In this document: one piece after another, positions 1 to 11,895 of the stretch | How the letters are laid out: each line of letters starts with the position of its first letter | Position numbering within the stretch: the stretch's first letter is position 1 | NCBI GenBank assembly: GCA_964200185.2 | Contig: CAXNAD020000223.1 | Coordinates: forward strand, 1-24,180 | Direction: 5' to 3' | Length of the DNA stretch: 24,180 bases | Source of the DNA: Choristocarpus tenellus KU-1152 | Taxonomy: Eukaryota; Phaeophyceae | Program-made: the position numbers and the translations under genes | Notes under the pieces: generated by a model | Databases searched by the model: none | The model's input: the letters and a program-made list of their open reading frames with translations, nothing else | What the model was told of the DNA's origin: nothing

Positions 1-1171
1 GCATCGGTTTGTGCATGAGTACTGGTATGTACGGCTTGTTCGTTGCTTCATGCAGGGTATGTATATGCACTATGTGCTCTCCCTCACCCCCTCTCTCTCC
101 ATGTGTTTTTTTTTAAATCTCGCTCACATTCTGACCTTCGAAAAGGGCATGGGGAAGGGGAGAAACTAAATCCAATCCGGGGACACACAATCGATGTCAG
201 GACAACAAATTTAAAACTAGGTCTATGTCCCAATCAGAATTACATTGAACTAACACACTAGCCCTTCATACCATTGTCTACAATGCCATGTTTCTAACCC
301 ATCTCAATCTCTTATATCGCCTGATCGGTACTCCCCATGTATGTCCATATTACTGCTTGTCTTCACAGCTCACTCAGCCACACTCTCCTTCGGAAAAACC
401 TCTCTCCCCTCCTTGCCATTCTAAGTTCGCTGCCTTACCCGACGATTGGGTTCTGTCTCTCTTACCTCCACTCCAGTTTCATAAGATGAAAACACGGGCA
501 GCTTTACCCCTGCCACATTATCAGTCCTTGCTCTCACTCGAACCACAGCGGGGTGGGGTGTGTCCAGCACCTTTTTTCAAGGGAGAGAAGAAGGTATCAC
601 AGTAAGTACACATGTGTTATTAGCATGGTAACAGAAAAGAGACCACAAGAGAAACAGGAGACCAGTGAACAAACACAGGAAGCATACACTCTCTCTGTTC
701 AAGACCAGTTTGAACAGTCTTGTCAGGCAGAAAAAATACTGCCCATGGAGGGCGTTTCTTGCAGTTTTGCAGTGGGCAGTGTAGAACAGAGATTTCAGGG
801 TAACGTCACTACTTTTTTTCTCAACACCAAAAAAAAAAAATGTGGTCAGATACGAAATGTTTTGTGTTAATAACCTTTGACTGTTCAAACTGGTATTGAA
901 CACAGGGGAAAAAAAAAATTGAAGTGCGGCAATGGAATAGAATATACGAGAGGAACATGCATAACATGGACCTATGCTAGCGGCTGGAAAGGAGATTGTT
1001 TGCTATGGCAAAACTACCAAAAGAAGGTACCAGGTGGAACACGGAGTGGGTAAGGGGACCGAAGGAGCTGCGAAAGGGCAGGAAGGGCAAGAAGGAACAA
1101 TACAAGAAAGGATAAAGGTGGACCTAAAAGACTATTCCTTGGAAGCCCCACAATCTCTATGTGCCAAATAG
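1..1171 (+). CDS. 3' exons of an unidentified gene (partial)
   Basis: I do not recognise this protein. Three exons with matching phases can be read: 369-601 (acceptor TCTTCACAG, donor GTAAGT), 765-799 (acceptor TTTCTTGCAG, donor GTAACG) and 981-1171 (acceptor ATGCTAG, stop TAG). An earlier exon probably ends at 56 (donor GTATGT) and runs off the left edge; its frame is open and phase 0. The joined C-terminus contains LPLPHYQSLLSLEPQR, then FAVGSVEQRFQ, then a basic stretch KTTKRRYQ, and ends in a Gly/Gln/Lys-rich tail. There is no visible membrane segment. A faint resemblance to the C-terminus of HMG-CoA synthase (R-x4-P-x2-[FY], GS[IV][DE], RR-x-Y) was noted but is too weak for a name, because the conserved GTWYL motif of that family is absent. 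Support rests on splice sites, phase agreement and protein-like composition only. Confidence 0.4.
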
Positions 1172-1803
1172 TTTAATTCTCCCTCGATGCATGTCCTTTG
1201 ATAAGCAATTGCCACTGCTCCATGGAAGATCAATGTTCTGTGACCACACCACCACTCATGGAGTACCAGAAACAAGAAAGATAATGATTTCCTAAAGACC
1301 AGTCATCAGTACGAGTAATCTATGAGGTACCCTTAAACCTCTTTCAGAGTGGTTAGGACGGATAACAGGATACACTAAGAATGAAGGTGGCTTCTGGTTG
1401 TGAGGGTGGCTAGAGGGCTAACACAGAATATGCTCCCTTGCACTTAACAAATACTAACCGTACCCTGGTACGAATGAGGTCATTGAAGTATCGTTTAGTT
1501 TCAGAAGGGTATAGCTACCAACAAGCATCATAGACTCAACACAGAGCAATACCAAAAGCCAAGTGTCTCAAAAGCAAATATGCGAGAATAAAAAAAAACT
1601 GTGTGAACGAAGTGACAGTTTAAAGTGGCTGTATTGAGTGTTTTGCGACTAATGGTGAGCAGGGGATAGTAAGGTGTTGCGCACGGTAAAGATCCTCTGT
1701 AGGGTAAGATGACACACTAAGGCATTTTCTTGGTGGGAAAGTACCAGGTCGCACTTGGTGGGTCGACGGTAATGAACAACAGGTTGATATCCAACGGACG
1801 GAC
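1172..1803. other. intergenic, no gene recognised
   Basis: This stretch lies between the stop of the left-edge gene and the last recognisable V-ATPase subunit D exon. I read the minus strand here for the missing V-ATPase parts (the ENVAGV-like and RGGQQ-like motifs) and found none. A poly-A run lies near 1591-1598. Confidence 0.4.
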
Positions 1804-2530
1804 CTTAGCTCGGAAGTCGCCTGCCGCATTCTGAGCCTTGGTGAGCGAGAAAAAGGCGGTGGAGGCATCGTCTCGCATAACCTGCTTGAGCTCATGGATC
1901 TGCTTGGCGATAGCACGAAAGCGTGCCTGTCGGAGAAGTAGGAAGAGGTAGGTTGGTCGAAAAGTTGCACATTCTTGACACGTCAACAGCAGATAAAAAG
2001 CACAAAAGAAGACCATATAAGAATAGAGGAGTAATGTCGTGTGCTACTGAAGGTGAGGCGACAAACTGGTCACGGAAGTGTATGCTTGATTCACTCAACA
2101 CTTGTAACACTTCCAAATTGGTTCAGGACGTACATGAACAACAATCTATCACTCGCACCCTGAACTACAACTGACCCTATATGATGCCACAACCATAGGA
2201 TGCCTTGCCTGCCCCTGTTGATGGTTACTTGGACAGCAATTACGATGTTCCTCATTCATGGCACCACTACGAAGGTCAAAACCATAATTATAATCTTGAT
2301 CCCTGTCTTAAGCGGAAGATTTGAATTCAGCTACAGGATAAACGCTACCCATGCCAAAAGCACCACGGCATGTCGACATTGTGTACTGCAGGGGTGACAC
2401 TTCTGTTCTTCCAAACCTTTAGAGCATCTGACTTCTTCTTCAGTAGCTCATAACCCTTTTTCGCACCAACAAGCTTAGCCTTGTACATCTGTAGCGCCAT
2501 GCGCGTTGGCGCCACCTGTTGCGCCGACAT
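1804..2530 (-). CDS. VMA8: V-type ATPase subunit D, first two coding exons only
   Basis: Subunit D forms the central rotor stalk of the vacuolar H+-ATPase and couples ATP hydrolysis in V1 to proton pumping. Exon 1 (2530-2417) encodes 38 residues starting MSAQQVAPTRMALQ, with the family signature PTRM, KAKLVGAKKGYELLKKKSDAL. Exon 2 (1926-1804) encodes 41 residues, ARFRAIAKQIHELKQVM then FFSLTKAQNAAGDFRAK, matching the first coiled-coil helix of the family. Both exons are phase 0. The acceptor at 1927 is CTCCGACAG; the exon 1 donor is GTTTGG and the exon 2 donor GTCCGT, both weak. The family is usually about 210-260 residues, so about two thirds is missing. The downstream exons were not found between 1803 and the left edge, where another gene ends on the opposite strand. 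It may be a truncated copy, or a gene with a long intron that continues outside the window. The start lies 331 bases from the divergent FKBP start. Confidence 0.8.
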
Positions 2531-2861
2531 GCTTTCTTCTTGTGCACACCTTGCAACTCCTTTACCTCAACTAGATCAGAAGACTTTCCACCCACAGTCC
2601 AGGCAATTAAAAACGTCTTGCACCCACGCACCACCCACGGCAGTACACCACCGTCGGTTCCCTCTTCGCACTCTACTCCCTTTTAACCTCCACAAAGTCC
2701 TCTTAAAACCGAAGGTCTAACCCCTTCTAAGACACACACAGGAGCAATAGTGCGTTTAGATGTACAACCAAAAAGGCGCGCGTCGCGCGTTACTTTTGGA
2801 AGAAAGTTGGACCACATACACGACACAAGACCCCCTACTGTCTCTGAGAAAGGTCCACACC
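2531..2861. promoter_or_regulatory. divergent intergenic region with a CGCG block
   Basis: These 331 bases separate the start codons of the subunit D exons (leftward) and the FKBP gene (rightward), so they probably carry both promoters. A CG-rich block GGCGCGCGTCGCGCG lies at 2775-2789, 73-87 bases before the FKBP ATG. It stands out against AT-rich surroundings and resembles the block in front of the rubredoxin gene. No clear TATA box was seen. The promoter role is inferred from position. Confidence 0.45.
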
Positions 2862-5800
2862 ATGGGTTTCTTCGGCATGATCGTTAAGCCCGAAGTTGCC
2901 GAGACAGTGGAAGTTCCGTCAGGATGGCGCCTTCAACTATGCACTGCTGCATTGAAACCAGGGCAAAGCAAAACCAAAGCCACTTCAGCTCAGGAGGTCA
3001 GCCTGTGCTCTACATCTAACTCGCCCCCCTCCTTTGTTCATTGGAGCTTGTCGGGGAGAACCTAAGACAAGAAGTCATCACTACCTGTGCGTTGTCCTCT
3101 CTCCTCTCGGTGTGTCGTCTGCCTCCTCGAAATCTGGAACTCTTCACTAATTTTTCAGGGCACATCTCTGTGGATACAAACGGAGGGCAATATCGGGGAC
3201 ATCAAGTTCTGCCTAGGTACATTCAGGGTGAGCACAGTAGCTATATTTGCGAAGGTAGTGGCCCTGCATCTTGTTTTCAAAGGTAATTTTGGGCAACATG
3301 TGTTATCAGTGGTCTGGTTATGCCCTCTCGTCTGTCACACACTTTCGCATCTGGTATGTTTGCTGACATGATGTTTGATCAAGAGATGGAGATGCACTCG
3401 TCCGTACACCATGTTCGACCTTATCGTCACTAATCTAGCAGTACCCGATTGCTTCCATGAGAAGGAAGAAATTGATCAAACCGATGGTGGTTTAAACTCT
3501 TACCTTTCCAGTTTAATCTTTCATTTCTGGTGTCACATTCACCTATTGTATTTTTGCAGTACTGCCACCCACACAATCATACCTCCTCGGTCACTCCCCT
3601 TCTCTTGCTATGTTGTGTGCACTGTCTTCATAATAGCGTGGCATATGTGAACAGTTCGAGGTGAAGCATTGCCTTCACGATGTCGATGGGTTAGTGTCCT
3701 TCACGGTATGTACAAAAAGGTCATATACTTCACGTTTGACAGAGATCAATAGTGCGGTGGATAGTGCCGGTGGTGGAAAATGGCATCCATCAAGTGTCAT
3801 ATATCAGTCCTTTTTCATCGATAAATTTGAGTGCCAAGTCCCCATTGCGAATCAATAGTTGTGTGGGGATGATGCTTCAGGGGTTCAACATCTAAGCAGA
3901 TCTCGTTGCCTCTTGTTGTAGCGATGAAAAAAATGGCACTGATGCTCTCTTCACTCCAGCTCATAGTTTTTCCTTACTGTAATCATAACTAGTCGGAAGT
4001 TGTTATGAAGTGAGAGAACTATTTTTGAACTGGTACAAATTCAGAGGGGCTTTTTTCATTCTGCGTTTCATATTTTCACATGTTCAAAAGCACTCTTTTC
4101 GCACTTTGCTCATAAAATCGTGGTCACACTTCCCTCAATCTGCTGTCACTGAAATTTATTTGCTTGTGGGATTTTGCTGCTGTACCAGATTGCAGGCACA
4201 GTGCCAGTTCATCTGAGTGGGTGGTTTGAACAGGATCCTTTTGATGAAACATCCTCAGATATGAGTGTTCCCACCAACTCAGAAGAGTCTGAGGATTACG
4301 CTAACTTGGAGGAGTTGGATCATGAGGACTCTGAGGAAGACAATGGTGGTGAGTCTGGCTGTCCATGAGGTAAACATTGGATATGGAGTTTCTGGCAGAG
4401 AAGTGCAAATGGCAGTTGAAAAGCAGCATTTTGTGTAGGAGAGTATATGCATCTGCTTCTGGGTTCTTATGTGTACTCTATGCATGCCAAAGCCAACATC
4501 TCTAGGTCCACAAAAGAGATTACTAACTCTGAGAGTTGGCAATGTCGGTGATCATGCCTATGAAGGTGAACAGGAGGAGCAACAGTCAGTAGAAAAGGTG
4601 AAAGCGGCAGCCATTGCTGACGTAACAAAGGTCAATGCAACAGTTGAGGGGAAAACCGGTCAGACCAAAGAATCACAGGTATCAAACAAGAGACCCCGAA
4701 CAGAGGAATCTAGTGAGGTGAGAAGGAGAATCTAGTCTGTTGTTGTAGCTGCATCTGTGGTGCACTGAGTTCCTCTTGGCCCTCTCTCTTTCACTAAACT
4801 CATTGAGGTAAAATGTAAATTGGGATACTTTGGTGGAGTGTGTTATGATGGACCTCTGGAACATGAGGAAATTTATGACACTTCAGTGTGATACTTTAGG
4901 GTTGTATGAATATGTATTTCTTACTGAATACCCTTCCTACTGTCTCTTTATTTGATGTGTTTGTGCCTTTAATTGTTTCATTTGATAGAAGAGAAAAAGT
5001 AGAATGTATAGTGTTCAGTATTCAATATTGTAGAGTTAGTGTGTTCTAGTGTGTTTTAAAAGATCTATCCTCTTACCATTGCACAATGGGATACATCTTT
5101 GCAGTCTGCAGACCCCTTCATCAACTTGCATCATTTACGCCATCTAGCATCATACATACCCCCTCACACACCCTGTGCAGATTGCAGAAGGTGTGGCAGG
5201 GGAAGATATGAATCTGGAAGAGGAGGAGGGGAAATGTACTGAGGCAGCTGTGGAGACTAGCGAAGAGAATTCCAAGCTGACAAAGAATGCGAGGAAACGT
5301 TTGAGGAAACAGGAGAACAAAAGGCAAGAAAGGCTCAACTAGTCGCGTATCTGGTGGAGTTTTTGGATGTTCATGTACATGCTTCAGTGTTATATTCTAC
5401 AGAGGCTATTTCGATGTTGCTGTGCTCTTACAGGGTTTGAAAGGCCCTGAGTATCGCTCCATATTTGCAAGTAGACTACCCCTGATGGCAACTTTATCAG
5501 CCCCAAGGTACTTTCCTCTTGATGAACTCTCATTATTCTCAGTGTACCCCATTGATGTTGCTACATTGATCAATACCTGTTGCACTCGCATTTTCTCCAG
5601 TTGAATCAATGCATTTTCCTGATCAAGGTAATAATAGTTGTATTACTATTATAATTGATACCTTTTGGGGGGATCCTCAGTTGAAACGCAGAGCTATTGC
5701 TGTGTTGGAGGTGCAGGTAGATCAACTCCTTGGTGTAGATGATAAGGATGAACTCTGGATGCCTTAGTCTCCCCCAGCTCCAATCTAAAGGTTGCTATCC

Positions 5801-8800
5801 GGATTTGATAAGCAATGTTCGCAACTACTTCCGTATGAGAATAGAAAACACCTTGATCAAAGGTGCCTTAGGCAAGAGAAAGCTAGTGAAGCTTCAGAGG
5901 TGCTGAAGCAGGAGCTGTTGCACAGGATTTCAATACTCGCCTTTGTCATCAGTCTCAGTTACTGAGTTCTCCCTATACTTGGGCACATCAATAACAAAGT
6001 ACTGGAAAGAAGAGGCAATAACCAAAAATTATTTGAAAAGCAAAAACTTCTGAACCTGCGTAACAAACCATGCCAGAGTTTATGGCCTACTACAGATGAA
6101 TTTGGTGCAATTGAAATTTCCATGGCTCTGGAGGTCGACGGCACTCTAAATGTTGCCTTGAAAGCAGAAGTCGAGGTGTTTATATTCTCAAGGAAAATCC
6201 TGAGCTATACAACACTCCATTTCAATGGGTAGTTGGAAGCCACCTTTGATGAGTTTTGCAAGGATTGGGTTACAAATGGTGATAATTCCTGTTGTCACAC
6301 TGAAAGAATTTGACATTGTCCAAGGTGATTTTTTCAAGCCTCTGTCCTGACAGGACTGTTAACATAGTCTGTCATCAAGAAGTCTGTTAAGAAGTGCCAT
6401 GTGCAATTGTAGCATGAGAAGCCAAGAACAGGTGAAGGAGGTCAAGCCCTGGTTGCAAGAACTGTCTCATAAGAGGAAGCTCCCCTGAAATGGCCAAGGG
6501 TGCCATAGTGGATGAGGTGGACATAGATCTAAGAGATGTGAAAGAAGCACAATTTTTCTGGTAGTACGTTGGACTTTGATCTTGATCGGGTCAATGTTGT
6601 CCACAACAGGAACCATTCCTCAAGGCAAGGGGCGTAATGGGAAGATGACTGTCTCAAGAGTTTAGGACAAGATAGTCACATATGTTGTGTACACAACCAT
6701 TGTAGCATTTTTTGACATTATGCACACCAAGGGTATGCCAATGACTGCCTTCTAGATTGCTCTTGTTGTCAGTCGGCACCCACCTTGGTATGGTCATTCC
6801 ATTGACACTCGCACACCGCACCTCTAGGACAGTCGATCTGTAATGTTTTATGAACAAGTTTGGTTGCCTTATCGATCCTTCTGTCCACTTATGGGGCGAC
6901 ATTTTCTGGAGCACACTTTTAGCTTCACCCTTCCCGTGTCTACTCCCTGCCTTTGTCCACCCTACACAAATTTCCCCAGTAAAGGTGCAAAATCGATCCA
7001 GTCTGTATCTCCTCTAATACCTAAAAAATAAGGGGTGGTCATTCATTAGAAAGCTAGTGTGTGGTTAAGGAAAGGCAGTGCATCCTCAAACCCATGCCCC
7101 TTGGTTGTAACTGTTCAAGGTATGATCCTCCATGTGAATCTGGTACATCTTCCTTAGCAAATCTGATGCAAGCCAGCAACCACCCACTCGCTCCTTGCCA
7201 GAGATTTGTAGGTGTTGAAAGACCTTCATGAGTTTTTTTCATGGTCGCAAAAAAAATAACTTACAGGAACTGATGATAGCCAACGCTATTGTTGGCTTTG
7301 AGAATACATAAAGAGCATGCTGAGGTGGTGACTATATACCATAGTAAATGGAGTCAGGGTATCTCCACAGTTGATTTTTGGTAGTGCAAGTGGCACATTA
7401 TGTGCCCGAGTCATGGAGTGTTGGTAAAACAGCCCATGTGTTCCAGGAATTCACTTCCACTGAGGACAGTGCATTTTGGCCCTTCCATTGCCAAAAATGT
7501 AACTGTTAGTAGTACTGTGGTGCAGTTGCCCGACTTGTGATGTGACACTACAGTTATTCATAATTCTTTATACATATTTTCATTGTTTGGTCTTCTTGTA
7601 CGTCTCAAGGGTGAATTTAGTGGTACCGATGGTTCATCATTTGTCGCACCTGCACAAAATGTACATATTTAGACATGCACACCAAGCTTTATGTCAATGA
7701 CTGCTTCACACCAATGTGATCGTAGCATAGCCACCTATTCAGCCAACCAACCTTCCTACTCTCCAAAGTGATAGAAACAAGGTCTAGAGAGTTCCAATAG
7801 GTGTTTCCTTTTGCTGCAATCTCTTGGGGCATTCAAGTTCTAATTAGCCTTCTGTCAAGCCCTTGATCTTGGAATGACTTTGAGTTATTTCATTTGTCTG
7901 CTCTCTGCCACCCTTGCCATCATAACGACAGGAAGGCTGAAGAGACCAAGCGCCGACTTCAAGAAGCTTTTGCTTCAGATGAGGCGGATGAAACAGAGAC
8001 TGGTCCACCAGTTGGGGTGCCACTCAAGAAGCCACTGACCAGGACGGTCAAGGGAGGCCTGAAGATCGTTGACACGTACGATGCGCCATACTCAGTCCAC
8101 CCATGCACCTAACCTAATGCCCATTACTTCACAGCTATCTCCATGGCAATACAACTTTGAATTACATAATGAAGAGATTGGAGAGGATGCAACAGAAACT
8201 TTGATGTATATCATATTTGGTCTGCTCTTACCTCCTCTAGTCATAGGCTGCAATTGTATGTGAATCTGTACGGGCTCTATGAAGTTAATCTGAGCAATAA
8301 ATCAGATACAGGCTGCTCGAGATTTTTTTGAAATGGAGAACATACATCACCTTCCACAGACTGACAAGGGAAGTCTCTCCCTCCCCCTATCCAAGCGCCC
8401 AAATCAAGGCAATATGTGATAAACCTTTCCTTTTGGGGTCTCACTGAGATAAACTTCTGTTACGACGGTAGGGTTATGAATACGTGAAAATTATATTATA
8501 TCAATAAGTTGCTAGACGTCGCATTAATGATCTAAAATATATTTACCTCTTTTTTAACACAGGCAGACTAATACTCATTACTAAGTTCTATTGCATCCCA
8601 AATCCAGAGTATACTCCACCTCCTGTCTCACATCCCTTCTCACATCTCCCTCCCCCTTCTAATGCGTGTGTCTGTCATGTTGTGCATTAGCACGCTTGGG
8701 GATGGGAAGACAGCAACACCTGGCAAGACGGTGAAGATCCTTTACGAGGGATCTTTCCCCGATGGGCGTGTCTTTGACAAAAACTTCAACCGAAAGAAGC

Positions 8801-10537
8801 CACTGACATTCCGCGTTGGTGAGTATCATTTCCTGGTCTCTCAGAGCCATGTAACTGCATGTGCTTCCGGAAGCTTGGAATTTGGTGTCTGAAGCAATTT
8901 TGTTCTAGTGGTGAATATTGCAAAGAAGTCATGTCTACAGTGTCAACACATGTATGTGCCTCTTTCCTTTTTGAGCGCTGGTCATTGCTTTATGTGGGCT
9001 GAGTTAAACAAGGGGGCAGGGAAAGTAACATGAATGATGCACACACACACACGTTTTCCCCCGTATCCTCCCATTTGCCTCCAAAGTTCAATATGATGCC
9101 CTGTAGGACTATAAACTCCCATTGGAGTTTTCTAGCACGTTCCGTCTTATCCCTGCACTGTACTATCCTGACTGCAAAATACTCCCTTCCAAACTCTAAC
9201 TCAGACCTTGTCGATGGTTCCACCTCATGCAGGATTGAAGTCAGTGATACCAGGGATGGATAGGGGCATAGAAGGCATGATGGTTGGGGGAAGTCGCGAG
9301 TTGTACATTCCATCTGCTCTTGGGTGAGTGTTTGCCTGTTACATTCTAGCACTGACACACTAACACAAACAAGACACATACACACTATAGGGCTGCGCTT
9401 ATTTCTATGTGGACCGTCCTCTGCTGTGTTGCATTGGCGTGCAGTGTTGTTTGAGGGATGGGTTGATCTTTTCCGTTCTGATACGAGCTTCGAGGCCTAT
9501 CTGAGGGTGTGTTATAAACACCATGCATGTACCTAAAATACAGCATTGATATTAATCATACAACTCATCACTGTATTGAATGTCTGATCTCATGTTCTGT
9601 TGTCCATCAAAATACAGTCAACTATGCCCATTCTACATCATATCATACCCTCTGTTGAATCCGCCCCCCCCTCCCATTCCCTCTTCATACAAAAGCACTG
9701 TATCTCCAGCATGCCACTTCTCACAGTAGGGGCTCTGTTGGGGTGCCTTGCCGTAGTGATACGGTGATAGTGTGTGCAATATTATACTCAAAACCTCGGC
9801 GCTGTGTGTACAGTCCTGCTTCATCCCCTTTGTGGGAAAGTTAGATGATGAGCAAGTCCTGAAGATTCAGCCGAGACAGCTACTGCCCCTCCCAATGTAA
9901 CTTGAATTCTACACTGAGCTGAAAGTAACAAGTTACACTAGAAGGGTGAAGGACCACTGTCGTTACTGACGCAACGTTACATTTCAAAGATGCAATAAGC
10001 ACAACAATCAGCTACGATGTTGTGTCAGTATGGGGTTGTTATATGTATGGCTGCAGTGCAACAATCCTGTGGTGAAAGTATCTGTTCCCTACCTGAACTT
10101 CTGAGAGACTTTGTAGTAGAGCAACAAAAAATATTTGGGGCTTATCGGCCACAAACGTAAGAGAGAAATGGTGAGATACCGAAAAATATTTATTTGATCA
10201 GCTTTGAGATGTAGTTGCTGCTTTTGAATCCTCAAGGGTCTCAACAGCGGTTGTGATTTAGTCGTTGATACAATAAAGCGAATGTCATACTTGTCAAGGT
10301 GTATCGCATATTTACTAATAGTGTGTATACTCTATCCTCTCCCCAAATTTGTGTCCATACCTTGCTCTGCAATCTATGTACACTTCTGAATGTTGTTTCT
10401 CATCCCAACCCTGTATTCACTCAACCCCCCTTGCACCCATTTGACAATCGTGTTACAGATATGGCTCACGAGGTACGGGACCAATACCTGCAAATCAAGA
10501 CCTGGTGTTCCGCATTGAGCTTATAGAGGTTAAATGA
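2862..10537 (+). CDS. nucleolar-type FKBP peptidyl-prolyl isomerase (nucleoplasmin-like + FKBP domains)
   Basis: FKBPs of this type (Fpr3/Fpr4, FKBP39/46, plant FKBP53) are nuclear histone chaperones and prolyl isomerases. Ten exons join in frame to 403 residues: 2862-2996, 3159-3227, 3655-3705, 4189-4348, 4506-4717, 5181-5323, 7932-8075, 8691-8818, 9233-9323, 10459-10537. Residues 1-100 form the nucleoplasmin-like domain (MGFFGMIVKP, TSLWIQTEG, VPVHLSGWF). An acidic segment follows at 104-138, then KRPR (about 200-203), a possible NLS, and a basic block at 240-257. The FKBP domain spans about 306-403 (KILYEGSFPDGRVFD, FRVG, VIPGM, ALGYG, DLVFRIELIEV). Pocket residues Y26, F36, D37, F46, V55, I56, Y82 and F99 of FKBP12 are conserved, but W59 is Met (M356). 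All splice phases agree. Intron 6 appears to be GC-AG. The ATG at 2862 is chosen because the family starts with this motif and CACCATGG is a good context; the frame is also open upstream from 2760. Confidence 0.9.
5324..7931 (+). other. FKBP intron 6, likely GC-AG, with decayed coding-like debris
   Basis: The exon before reads to AAAAG|GCAAGA at 5323/5324. The frame meets a TAG stop 16-18 bases further on, and no GT donor restores it. Using GC as donor and ACGACAG at 7931 as acceptor gives an in-frame join KQENKR-KAEETKRRLQ typical of the family's basic linker. Inside the intron are short open stretches in different frames, for example 5422-5604 and 5681-5767 (LKRRAIAVLEVQVDQLLG), plus blocks near 6170-6240 and 6480-6620, interrupted by stops. 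They look like an old pseudogene or transposon remnant, which I cannot identify. A short near-repeat lies at about 6714-6755 and 7670-7705. Confidence 0.5.
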
Positions 10538-11895
10538 TCTTAGAACAAATTCTGGGGGGTTAGTGGGGCAGTAATCCCTTGAACCTTAGATGATGACCTG
10601 GGCGAATAGGTGAAACCTGACTGAACCAGGTTAAAGAGGGACCTCCCTCCCCCCCCAGTGCACACAAAATACTGTTAGACCAAGGCCAAAACCACTCTGC
10701 CTGGTAGTTTTTGCTCAAATAAGTTTTGTGTGCTGAGCCATCTCCCGTAGTAATTATCACACTATAGTACACTAGCCCTGTCAGTGCCCTTCCCCATACA
10801 TGTGGATGCCATATTAGATTAGTACTCCTATGTAGTAGATGCATTCTGTTAGTCGCTTTAGTGCAAACAGTTGTTTGGAAAGCACCTTTGTGGTATGTAC
10901 CCTTTTCACTAAAATGTTGAGCCCATTCCCAATATATTAATGATGTATTTGGTTCATATTATTCTATACTGCTGTTGCTTGGTACACCTTTACTGTATGT
11001 AGTAGCTTGTACACTGCACTTGATTCACAATATCTGGTGCATGTGGAACATTAGAATGACTTGCTGTACCTCGAGGATTGATACATTGACCAGGGATACT
11101 CTGATAGTTGACATCTTCAATGGAGACACAAAATTTGAACATTATTCTTGACCAGTCCTACCAAGTTGAACCATAGAACTGGGATTCTCTCATATGTTCA
11201 CCATTCACTACACCACAAATCGTTTACTTGAAAGTTTATTCATTTGAAAACCCACCCTCCACTTCACACCTCAACACTGTAATGAACAATGTACAAGATT
11301 CAATTGGCCGGTGAGGTGATGCTTCTAGGTTGGGTGTTAATTTTGTAAATATATCGTACCATATCGTAGTTTCACAGTTTCTACGCTTGGTGACAGAATT
11401 ATGTTTTTATGTAGAACCCTTGCAGAGATTGGTTTTTAAAGCAGTAGGCGGAATGTAAGACCTTGTAAGGGGAAATGCGTGAACTAGAGGTTTCCCTCTT
11501 ATCCCCTTCTGGTACAAGAATCTTAGTTCTGCCGCTCAGAGGGACACGGATTTTTCCAGAGTCGAATCCTTAACACTATGGTATGATACATCTCTAAACC
11601 CGACACCTGACCTACAACCTTGTGTTCTAAAGCTGTGGTGTAGCACAAGGCATATCATCAGAAGCGACCATAGAACTACAACGCATCATCCCCATACACC
11701 CTTGAGGGAATTTGAAATCTCAATTTGTCAGCCACTTTTTGGTGTATAATACACTTCTCATCATGGAATGAGTTAGCTCTAGCACCCTCCAGCGGTCTGC
11801 ATCTCTACTCTCATAATATTTACTATTTCTGTGGGACGACTCACCAAAATACGTCAGAGTGGGAACAGGACCAACCGTGCATTGTCTAGTTCCAG
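10538..11895. other. intergenic, no gene recognised
   Basis: This AT-rich stretch lies downstream of the FKBP stop codon. I see no convincing exon or RNA on either strand. It includes a short poly-C run near 10648-10657. No canonical AATAAA signal directly follows the FKBP stop. Confidence 0.4.

Noticed and set aside
288-870. Two overlapping plus-strand frames of 105 codons each as separate genes
   Set aside because: They overlap in different frames and contain clear splice signals. The spliced reading explains part of each better.
1-1171. Naming the left-edge gene HMG-CoA synthase
   Set aside because: A few residues line up with the family's C-terminus, but the conserved GTWYL-type motif is missing and spacing is poor. 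The likeness is too weak for a call.
7660-7710. A reverse-transcriptase YVDD-like motif (LYVNDC) in the FKBP intron
   Set aside because: The motif is degenerate, very short and has no other polymerase motif around it in any frame.
9041-9052. CA microsatellite in an FKBP intron
   Set aside because: It is short and common, with no sign of function.
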